A program made the translations under genes and the position numbers. Under the pieces are notes generated by a model. The model was not told where the DNA came from. It saw nothing but the letters and a program-made list of their open reading frames with translations, and searched no databases. From Chionoecetes opilio (Eukaryota > Arthropoda > Malacostraca > Decapoda > Majidae), in contig JACEEZ010001691.1 of assembly GCA_016584305.1 (NCBI GenBank), positions 19,315 to 83,314 on the forward strand: DNA of 64,000 nucleotides, given 5' to 3'. Positions 21,587-29,631 of the stretch are shown here, piece by piece. Numbering within the stretch: position 1 is the first letter of the stretch; every line of letters begins with the position of its first letter.

Positions 21587-22984
21587 CTGTAACACACTGG
21601 AAATAGGGAAATAGTTACTGTAACACTGGAAATAGGGAAATAGTTACTGTAACACTCTGGAAATAGGGAAATAGTTACTGTAACACACTGGAAATAGGGA
21701 AATAGTTAGTTGTAACACTGGAAATAGGGAAATTAGTTACTGTAACACTCTGGAAATAGGGAAATAGTTACTGTAACACTGGAAATAGGGAATAGTTACT
21801 GTAACACTGGAAATAGGGAAATAGTTACGGTAACACTGGAAATAGGGAAATAGTTACTGTAACACGGGAAAATTTAGGGAAATAGTTACTGTAACACGGA
21901 AATAGGGAAATAGTTACTGAAACACACTGGAAATAGGGAAATAGTTACTGTAACACACTGGAAATAGGGAAATAGTTACGTAACCACTGGAAATAGGGAA
22001 ATAGTTACTGAACACTGGAAATAGGGAAATAGTTACTGTAACACTGGAAATAGGGAAATGTTTACTGTAACACACTGGAAATAGGGAAATAGTTACTGTA
22101 ACACTGGAAATAGGGAATAGTTACTGTAAACACTCTGGAAATAGGGAAATAGTTACTGTAACACTGGAAATAGGGAAATAGTTACTGTAACACTGGAAAT
22201 GGGGAAATAGTTACTGTAACACTCTGGAAATAGGGAAATAGTTACTGTAACACTGGAAATAGGGAAATAGTTACTGTAACACACTGGAAATAGGGAAATA
22301 GTTACTGTAACACACTGGAAATAGGGAAATAGTTACTGTAACACACTGGAAATAGGGAAATAGTTACTGTAACACTGGAAATAGGGAAATAGTTACTGTA
22401 ACACTCTGGAAATAGGGAAATAGTTACTGTAACACACTGGAAATAGGGAAATAGTTACTGTAACACTCTGGAAATAGGGAAATAGTTACTATAACACTCT
22501 GGAAATAGGGAAATAGTTACTGTAACACACTGGAAATAGGGAAATAGTTACTGTAACACACTGGAAATAGGGAAATAGTTACTGTAACACACTGGAAATA
22601 GGGAAATAGTTACTGTAACACTCTGGAAATAGGGAAATAGTTACTGTAACACACTGGAAATAGGGAAATAGTTACTGTAACACTCTGGAAATAGGGAAAT
22701 AGTTACTGTAACACTCTGGAAATAGGGAAATAGTTACTGTAACACTCTGGAAATAGGGAAATAGTTACTGTAACACTCTGGAAATAGGGAAATAGTTACT
22801 GTAACACTGGAAATAGGGAAATAGTTACTGTAACACACTGGAAATAGGGAAATAGTTACTGTAACACTCTGGAAATAGGGAAATAGCTACTGTAACACAC
22901 TGGAAATAGGGAAATAGTTACTGTAACACTCTGGAAATAGGGAAATAGCTACTCTAACACTAGAGATAGGGAAATAGTTACTCC
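21587..22984 (-). repeat. ~31-bp minisatellite copying a 3' splice site, ~45 units
   Basis: The plus-strand unit GTTACTGTAACACTCTGGAA / ATAGGGAAATA (29-31 bp, CT/AC variable) equals, on the minus strand, a pyrimidine tract plus TATTTCCAG/AGTGTTACAG. The real acceptor of the exon at 21376-21513 reads TATTTCTCCCTTTCCAG/AGTGTGAG. The array therefore looks like repeated copies of that intron end, located in the intron just upstream. Confidence 0.9.
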
Positions 22985-23100
22985 ACTACTGCCCACTCAA
23001 TAAACCCAAGCCATCATCTCATCTTTCTGTTTAAGGTCAGATACTGTCATTGTGTCATGAGGTCAGGCGGTCAATGACACACTGCCAGTGTTAGGGTCTG
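22985..23100. repeat. Duplicated flank, left part of interrupted copy
   Basis: Matches 18118-18235. Continues after the TTAA insertion at 23807-23858. Confidence 0.85.
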
Positions 23101-23104
23101 TTAA

Positions 23105-23802
23105 GGCCCCATCCACGGTGCCATCTGGTCTTGAGACCATGGGACAGATCTGGTTGGATCCAACCAGATTGGATCGTGAGTGGGGTGATTTTGGTCTGTC
23201 CGACCGACTGACAGCTGGTCGGATGGCGACCAAGCAGTGTTTGGTTTTTAGATCCGACAGATCATCCGGTTCAGACCGGATGGCACCGTGAGTGTGCTGA
23301 CCGTGAGGCCAGCCGTCAGTTTCGCCACTGACAGCGTCGCGAGAGGATTACCAAGATGAACTGTTTCCTTGATGACAAGCACTTTTGGACAGAATTCATC
23401 CAATTATATGGAAACTAAATGTTTGTGGGAAATAAAAAGCAAAAAGTCAATGGATAAATATAAGAAAAATGCAGCTTATGAAGTATTGGCAGAGAAACTC
23501 CAGGAGCGACAGTCAGGCAGACAATCAGTGTGTTCCGGAAATATATTAAGAAAATAATTGCCTCTGTGAAATTTGGTGTGAACGCGGATGATGTTTACGC
23601 TGCTCAGTTGTGGCATCAGATTCCATCACAAGTGATTCGATCCTCGTTGCACAGACCCATCATGGGAACCGCTCTCCACCGTTTCCATCACCAACTGAAT
23701 TGATCCTGAGGTGCGGTCGGATCGTTAGTGGGTGGTAGGATATCCATCGGATCAGGTCTGTCGGATCAGATTGTACGACCAATAGTACCGTGGATGGGGG
23801 CC
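23105..23802. mobile_element. 698-bp TTAA-flanked DNA element with MADF fragment
   Basis: Termini GGCCCCATCCACGGTGCCAT and inverted GGCCCCCATCCACGGTACTA are flanked by TTAA at 23101-23104 and 23803-23806. TTAA suggests piggyBac or Kolobok; but GGCC termini plus a MADF coding fragment are typical of PIF/Harbinger (3-bp TWA duplication), and TTA/TAA is also compatible. The paralogous flank at 18.2 kb gives the empty site. Superfamily unresolved. Confidence 0.8.
23345..23560 (+). pseudogene. MADF-domain (Myb/SANT-like) protein fragment
   Basis: HFWTEFIQLYGN in one frame continues as KCLWEIKSKKSMDKYKKNA and AYEVLAEKLQERQSG in another, with a one-base shift between. FIxLY, CLW and the K-rich helix are hallmarks of MADF domains, DNA-binding modules often encoded by the accessory gene of PIF/Harbinger transposons. 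It breaks down after SGRQSVCSG and is not functional as read. Confidence 0.7.
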
Positions 23803-23858
23803 TTAAGGGTCTGCGGTCATCATTCATTCATTGTGCATAATTGAAAAAAATGCAGTCT

Positions 23859-23914
23859 GAGGCGGGGTTCCCACGGCACGAATTTGCTGTCCGCGTCTAC
23901 GTGGGCGTGGCGAT
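23859..23914. mobile_element. Truncated left end of the Harbinger-like MITE
   Basis: GAGGCGGGGTTCCCACGGCA through GCGTGGCGATGG matches the left end of 18292-18584, then turns into a GGA microsatellite. Confidence 0.8.
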
Positions 23915-24048
23915 GGAGGAGGAGGAAGAGGAGGAGGAGGAGGAGGAGGAGGAAGGAAACTAGAGAAAATAGTACAGAAAAAATTTAAATAATATTCTCG
24001 ACTGACCAAAAAAAAACACACACACACACACACACACACAACACACCA

Positions 24049-24098
<50 letters not shown>
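23915..24098. repeat. (GGA)n then (CA)n microsatellites
   Basis: GGA/GGAA run at 23912-23955; CA run from about 24017 to 24095 with one CCACCA interruption. Confidence 0.95.
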
Positions 24099-24152
24099 AT
24101 ACAATGACAGCTCCATCATTGCAACGCACGCATTGATTGATCAACTCTGATT

Positions 24153-24197
24153 GGGCTGACCGCCGACTGCCACCACACGGCAGTCGGCGGCCAGCCC
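24153..24197. other. Near-perfect 19-bp hairpin
   Basis: Arms GGGCTGACCGCCGACTGCC and GGCAGTCGGCGGCCAGCCC pair with one mismatch around a 7-nt loop (ACCACAC). It is GC-rich in AT-rich surroundings. No T-run follows; function unknown. Confidence 0.7.
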
Positions 24198-24265
24198 ATA
24201 TAGCTGTTCATCCTTCCTTCACACACACACGAATACATGTAAAAGCAGTGAAAGAAAGGGAGGGC

Positions 24266-24310
24266 AGAGAGAGAGAGAGAGAGAGGAGAAGAGAAGAGAG
24301 AGAGAGAAGG

Positions 24311-24389
<79 letters not shown>

Positions 24390-24427
24390 TTAATGAAGCA
24401 TACAACCGAGGTGAATCGAGTGTAATA

Positions 24428-24458
<31 letters not shown>

Positions 24459-24460
24459 TT
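24266..24460. repeat. (GA)n and (GT)n microsatellites
   Basis: GA/GGA run 24266-24392, GT run 24429-24458. Long open frames here are low complexity only. Confidence 0.95.
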
Positions 24461-24536
24461 ACCTATGTGTATGTGTGTGATGAGCAATTTTCTTCAGGGT
24501 TTACAACTAGATAAATACAACTAGGTAAATACACAC

Positions 24537-24780
24537 CTTTCTCTCGCAGACACTGGGGTTTATCAGCAATTTTCTTGAGGGTGTCGGGAGGCTGGGGGGG
24601 CAGAGGGTCTCGGGTGGGGAACCTGAGCGGCCGTGCTGCCGTGTGCCCCCGGAAGGAGAGGCTGGGGGTGAACACTCTGGGGTGGTCCTCCCCCCTCACC
24701 TCCCCCAGACTGAAGGAGCCCTGGTACTGGAAACACTTCCAGTACACCCGCTGCACGTACACCAGGCTCAGCACGGACTC
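24537..24780 (-). CDS. Unrecognised host gene, exon of 81 codons
   Basis: 244-bp minus-strand exon. The acceptor is GGCAGCCTGCAG/GAG and the donor AAAG/GTGTGT. It reads ESVLSLVYVQRVYWKCFQYQ, GSFSLGEVRGEDHPRVF, PSLSFRGHTAARPLRFPTRD and ends ADKPQCLREK. It is open throughout with balanced, globular composition and GC-rich codons unlike the flanking repeats, so it is probably a genuine exon. I do not recognise the family. The WDFY3 exon upstream ends in a phase that would give a stop if spliced directly to it, so it probably belongs to another gene. Confidence 0.6.
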
Positions 24781-24864
24781 CTGCAGGCTGCCACCCACAA
24801 CAACAACAACAACAATACAAGGATTATACTTTACTCCTGCAGGCTGCCACCCACAACAACAACA
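24777..24864 (-). repeat. Tandem duplication of the exon's 3' splice site
   Basis: ACTCCTGCAGGCTGCCACCC plus (ACA)n occurs at 24777-24813 and again at 24833-24864, 56 bp apart. On the minus strand both present a GGCAGCCTGCAG/GAGT acceptor. Only the downstream one continues into the open exon. Confidence 0.8.
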
Positions 24865-25109
24865 TAAGGGGTGAGGGGACCGGACTGGCAGGATTATTAT
24901 AAGACAGGTGTCTCCTGAATTCAAATATCAGTCAATAAGCAGCAAGGGGGCAGCAGTTTTCACCTCTTTAAAAAAACAGAGCTACTTGTGTGAGCCCGGA
25001 GCCAGTGTTACCTTAGAGACTGAGGCAATGTGCAGTTGTGCAGAGAGGATGCCACTACCAAGACCACAATGGCACTGCCTGTTTGGCCAGTGCCATTACT
25101 AAGGTAGTA

Positions 25110-25717
25110 CAGGTTGAAGTTCCCAAACTCGGCAACCTCGGGACCAGCGCCGAGCCGAGTAATGTAATTTTCCGACTCTTAGAACGTAGATATATTAAGG
25201 GGAAAAAAAGCATTAAAAAATCCAACTTCTTCAAAAGGTCAATTTTCTCAGAAATAGTTAACACATTGTTCTTCCTTTTCTTTTCCCTTGCACCAGTAGG
25301 TGTTCCTGGACGTTTGGGAGCCATAATACCAATAACAGACCTGTAGAAGTACACAAAATAACAGTGTACACAACTCTACAGTCACAACACCACTGAACAA
25401 TAACAACAAACAAATCGGCGGGAGAAACCCAGTGGCCTAGTGTGGTGGCACCCAGCGGCCTAGTGTGGTGGCATCCAGCGGCCTAGTGTGGTGGCACCCA
25501 GCGGCCTAGTGTGGTGGCACCCAGCGGCCTAGTGTGGTGGCACCCAGCGGCCTAGTGTGGTGGCACCCAGCGGCCTAGTGTGGTGGCACCCAGCGGCCGA
25601 CCCGGCAACTACGCCCAGGGTTTTGGGTGTTCTGCCGGGTTTTGGAAAATCCGGAACCCTAGCCGAGTTTTGGGTGTTGCCGAGTCTTGGGATGCCGAGT
25701 TTGGGAACTTCAACCTG
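25110..25717 (-). mobile_element. Tigger-A element, copy 2
   Basis: Inverted termini identical in pattern to copy 1, TA on both sides (25108-25109, 25718-25719). Minus orientation. Contains the transposase start (ATG at 25324, MAPKRPGTPTG) truncated at KKLD. Longer than the other copies because of a 23-bp tandem expansion in the leader (25430-25597). Confidence 0.9.
25430..25597. repeat. 23-bp tandem expansion in Tigger-A leader, ~7 units
   Basis: Unit CAGCGGCCTAGTGTGGTGGC ACC. Single copy in the elements at 20.4 kb and 39.6 kb. Confidence 0.9.
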
Positions 25718-25782
25718 TACCACTATTAATATAGTGCATCCTATATTACTATATTTGTAGCTTCCATGCTACTACTGGCACT

Positions 25783-26810
25783 GTGAGAGATGGCTACGAG
25801 TTGTGTGTTGGTCCCCATGGCTCCGGTACCAGAAACACCAACAGTTCTCTGCTTCTGAACTTTGCAAGGTCCAGAAGGTTGAGAATTGCAGGTTCTTGGT
25901 ACCAGAGACCAGAGCTGCACCGCTGGACATGGTATAGTAATGCCGGAGGGGTAGCTAAGGAGATCGACCACATCCTCGTTAGTACTCGTTGGAGGATCCT
26001 CCAGAACTGCAGGGTTTACCGGAGTGCTGAGTTCTTTGGAACAGATCACAGACTTGTTGTTGCTACACTTAAGCTTCATGTCAAGTCCAGAAGAATCTCA
26101 AGAGGTAACCATACTGTGTTTCATCTTGAGAAACTGAAGGACTTGACATGTGCTCATGAGTATGCGGTGGCAGTCTCAAATCGGTTTCATGTGCTCGGTG
26201 CTCTCGGGGATCCTGTAGAACTGTGGGATACCTTCAAATGTGAAACTCTACAGGCTGCCAAGGAGTGTATTGGGGAGCGCCCGAGGTCAAGGCGTGGTTT
26301 TGTCTCGATGGAGACGCTGGGAAAATCGAGGAGAGTCACACTGCCAGGCTGGCTGGGAAACCGGGACCAGCACAGGGCTCTGTCCCGCCGGCCTACTAGA
26401 ACCCTCCTGAGGAGAGACAAGGAGAGGTAGTCAGGAGTCTCGCTGAGGATGTCGAGGGTCATTTGAACGCTAATGACCTCCGCCCGCCTACTGAGCCCTG
26501 AAGAAGCTCCGTTCCAAGTCTCCTTCTCGGGCGAGTGCTATTCGAACAGCAGATGGGGGGCGCCTCGTGTCGGACATGGATGGCAGATGGCTCGTTGGGC
26601 TGAGTACTTTGGGCAGTTGTTCACGGGGGACCCTCCAACTGAGCAGCTTCACACCACTGGGTTACAGGCAGTGGATGCCGATCCTCCCATTGACGAAACC
26701 GCACCCTCTCTTGACGAAGTCAGAGAGGCTGTAGCAAAATTGAGGGGTGAAAGGCAGCTGGTGTTTGTAATATCAGTGCGGAGCTCCTCAAAGCTGGGGG
26801 TGAGGCCATG
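25783..26810 (+). pseudogene. LINE AP-endonuclease C-terminus and linker
   Basis: VGPHGSGTRNTNSSLLLNFA, WYQRPELHRWTWYSNAGG, VAKEIDHILVSTRW and GTDHRLVVATLKLHVKS are the C-terminal half of an exonuclease-endonuclease-phosphatase domain, with the KEIDHILV and DHRLV motifs holding catalytic Asp/His residues. The enzyme nicks target DNA to prime reverse transcription. The following ~230 residues are the linker (LDEVREAVAKLRG). Frames break near 26430 and 26750. Confidence 0.8.
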
Positions 26811-27869
26811 ATCCGCGGGTTGCATGCTGTCCTGACTGCCGTGTGGCAATCAGGTACCATTCCTCCTGACTGGAAAAGGGGGCTGGTCGTCCCTATCTGG
26901 AAAGGGAAAGGGGACCGTCAGGACTGCAACAATTACCGCGGTATTACACTGCTTAGCGTACCAGGGAAGGTTTCTTGCCCATCTATTGCTGACACGAATT
27001 CGCAGGGCATCTGGTGAAGCATCAGAGACCTCAGCAGTTTGGTTCCCGCTGGTAAGTCAACAACGGACGTATCCTAGCGCTTCGTGTCCTGGTGGAACGC
27101 GACGTGAGTTTCGACAGGGGATGCTTGCAGCCTATGTTGATCTCAAGAAGGCGTTTGACTCAGTGCATCTGAGTCACTCTGGGATCTTCTGTGACTTCGA
27201 GGGATTCCTGGAAGGACTATTGTTTGATAACGTCTGTATTCTGGGACTGAGAGTGCGTGAAGTGTGGGGCAGGTGTATCCAGCTTCTTTCCTGTGAATAC
27301 AGGAGTGAGGCAAGGGTGCGTCTTGCCCATCACTTTTCAACGCTTGTATGGACTGGGTATTGGACAAGGTTTTAGATCAAAGTGATTGTGGAGCATCCGT
27401 CGGCAACCCAAGATCACTGATCTTGTTTTTGCCGATGATGCAGTAATCTTGCTGAGTCGCTGGAGGTCCTGGTGATGGCTCTCGAGGCGCTGCACGAGGA
27501 GGCAAGCCTTGGACTTGAGGTCTCCTGGTCAAGACCAAGGTCCAGTGTTTAGAGACTGACTAGATGAAGCAGTACAGTCTGTTCATGCATGTGGCGAGGA
27601 CATGAGATCTTGTTAAGTTTTACATACCTTGGTAGCGCAGTCCATAATGACGGCGGGTCACGTCAAGAAGTCTTACGGCGGATTGCATACCCCACGGTGT
27701 TATGGACTCGCTCAGTGGGAGTATTTGGCGTTGTCGGTACCTGTGCAGGAGGACAAAGATCCGGATCTTCAAGTCGCTTGTGATCCCTGTCTTACTCTAT
27801 GTTGTGAGACATGGACACTTAAAAGTGACTGAAGAGGCGAATCAATGCCTTTGGTAATAGTGAGTTAGG
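26810..27869 (+). pseudogene. Reverse transcriptase of LINE copy 2, many frameshifts
   Basis: Contains WKRGLVVPIWKGKGDRQDC and NNYRGITLLSVPGK (fingers), then RILALRVLVE-like sequence, AAYVDLKKAFDSVH (motif A), a broken motif B, and FADDAV at about 27430 (motif C), then SFTYLGSAVHNDGG. Each block is recognisable but they lie in different frames. Comparison with 1872-3550 shows the breaks are mostly one-base deletions. Confidence 0.8.
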
Positions 27870-28385
27870 ATGTTTACCCCTTTAGAGTGGTTCCTCATGA
27901 AAACAACACACACACACACCCCAAAACACACCCCACACTGTATATCACAATAGATGAATATGCCACGGAGATAGCACGGAAGCCACGCACAGCTTAGCGT
28001 ATGCTCCCATCTTTCCCTTTTACCTACCTATACGCACCCCCCTAGGGACAAGCGGACAAAAAACTCCCTCACTAGGGGGGGGGGGAGAAAAAACCCACCA
28101 CTCTAGCAATTATGAGAGGGTGGTTGGTGGATAATTTCCCACACTCTGTATTCTCAGTGTTTTGAGATTTTATCATCAGTGCAAATCCTATCTCTGATAT
28201 GTCTGTTGCACAGTTTGCGAGGCAATGCAAGCAAGTAGTTCCTTCCGTCAGATGAAAATATCTCCAAGGCAAGGGGTTGTAGGAAGTTTTTGAAAAGGCA
28301 GCAAAGTTTTAGAAAAACCAGCCGTTTATGAAAAGTATTTCTTAAAAGTCAATTTATCTTCACTTTTTCTCGTCAATTTTCCCTT
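27870..28385. other. Spacer with no recognised feature
   Basis: Short CA-rich run at 27907-27935 and a G run at 28075-28085. No gene seen. Confidence 0.4.
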
Positions 28386-28601
28386 TTAACCCCTTGGGGC
28401 CCAGAACGTAAATTTCCATTTTTAATTTGCCCACCTTTTAGACTATTTCTAATGAATGTAAAGCAATATTTCAATAGCTATGCCTGTTTGTATCCTTGTC
28501 CACTAAATAATTTGGGTATATTAAGTTACTTTTCTTAATTTCATGGCTAACAACAGACCATTTTATATAGCCAAGGAAAGATCTGGGCGTGAAGGGGTCA
28601 A
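28386..28601. mobile_element. TTAA MITE, uninterrupted copy (216 bp)
   Basis: TTAACCCCTTGGGGCCCAGA at the left; CTGGGCGTGAAGGGGTCAA at the right. Same family as 1416-4306, lying in a WDFY3 intron 27 bp beyond the exon. Shows the pre-insertion state of the hAT site (CCACTAAATAATTTGGG). Confidence 0.8.
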
Positions 28602-28628
28602 TATTCTCCAGTAAGACAAGCCACTCAC

Positions 28629-28966
28629 CTCCTCTGATGGACTTCTGGGATCTCGTGGAAATGGAACTTGGAACACGGGGCGCTCCTCTGTCTCCCTGTT
28701 AGGGTTGGTGGAGGGCACAATGGGGTCGTGGGACCCTTTCGGGCAGGGAGGCAATGTCGCGGATCTCCGGCTCTTGAGCAGCGTAAGGCCGTCCACGATG
28801 TAGAAGTGTTCCCGCCCAAAAAGCAGCAGCCCTTCTTGGTGTCCCCAGACCCTGTATCCTGGCACACGGGAACATGGGGCTGATGCCCTTCTATGGTGTC
28901 CTCTATGTCCGAGCCCTTCTTGGTGTCCAGCCCTTTATTCCCCTGACACACGGAACATGGGGTGAT
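28629..28966 (-). CDS. WDFY3: WDFY3 (ALFY/bchs) homologue, PH-domain exon, frame broken
   Basis: 338-bp minus-strand exon with acceptor TTTTGTCTTCAG and donor AGGAG/GTGAGT. Segments match the BEACH-associated PH domain of WDFY3, a large scaffold for selective autophagy of protein aggregates that binds PI3P through its C-terminal FYVE domain. Seen: CARIQGLGT, GLLLFGREHFYIVDGLTLL, REIRDIASLPE, DPIVPSTNP, HEIPEVHQRR. They lie in more than one frame, and an 86-bp internal duplication (28824-28884 versus 28910-28969) precedes them. Either the exon is decayed or the assembly has indels. The previous exon ends in phase 0 and joins correctly (GEK/IT). The BEACH and WD40 exons expected next on the minus strand are not found downstream. 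Confidence 0.8.
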
Positions 28967-29031
28967 CTGAAGACAAAATATCCCCAGCATCTTTTATGCT
29001 TCCAGCCTAATGATTTTCTTTTCATAAAAAC

Positions 29032-29450
29032 ATAAGAACATAAGAACTAAGAACGAAAGGAAGCTAAAGAGGGCCCCGAGACCTACACCAGGTAGTCCCT
29101 GTGAACTTCCAACCAACTTTTGTGAAGCAACAAACAGTCACAGCCCGCTTTTGTATGGCCTCGACCCAATGCTATGGCTCACATACATAAACACCAATAC
29201 AAAGAAGTTAAGAAAATAAGGAAGCTACAAGAGGCCCTGAGACCTACACGTGGTAGTTCATGTTATTAACCCCTACCTACATCCACCTTTCATCCCATCC
29301 ATGATTTATAGGCTGGAATTTATCCAGCCTCCTTTTAAAGCCCTATGACTCCGCACTAACTACCCCGACTGAGTTTATTTCCAATCATTCACCACCCTAT
29401 TTGTGAACCAGTTTTCCTATTTACTTTTTAATTACGCTTTCCGCTTGAAT
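29032..29450. repeat. Dispersed repeat (AACATAAGAAC family), two partial units
   Basis: ACATAAGAACATAAGAAC followed by GGAAGCTA-AGAGG-CC and GAGACCTACAC recurs at 29209, 31951-32000 and, in short form, near 63235 and 63340. Possibly a LINE or SINE 3' end. The copy at 31.95 kb is the site where family-A copy 2 inserted. Confidence 0.6.
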
Positions 29451-29631
29451 CCGTGACTTTTCCATTAGAATGTTCTATGAAGTTCCAAAGTCAACAAGCA
29501 ATGTTATTGTTTTCACATGTCAATACAAAAAGACAGCTTAGCGATGATGCTATAAGGTTATGGAAAGGGGTCGCTCATCCAAATCGACGTCAAACCAAGC
29601 CATGTTTTAAATTATTGTTTTTCATGTTATA

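Larger units (their letters stand above)
25745..27869 (+). mobile_element. LINE-1st family, copy 2
   Basis: A longer copy of the LINE at 1872-3925, truncated at both ends: it begins inside the endonuclease and stops at the point equivalent to about 3550. It lacks the Tigger-type insertion. Many single bases are missing relative to copy 1, mostly in homopolymers, so frames change often. Confidence 0.85.

Noticed and set aside
21587..22984. CRISPR-like array
   Set aside because: No unique spacers; it is a continuous minisatellite in a eukaryotic intron.
24116..24514. Serine/leucine- and arginine/glutamate-rich open frames
   Set aside because: Translations of (GA)n and (CA)n microsatellites.
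24537..28966. Splicing the 24.6-kb exon to the WDFY3 exon
   Set aside because: The phases give an immediate stop, and the peptide does not resemble the PH-BEACH continuation.
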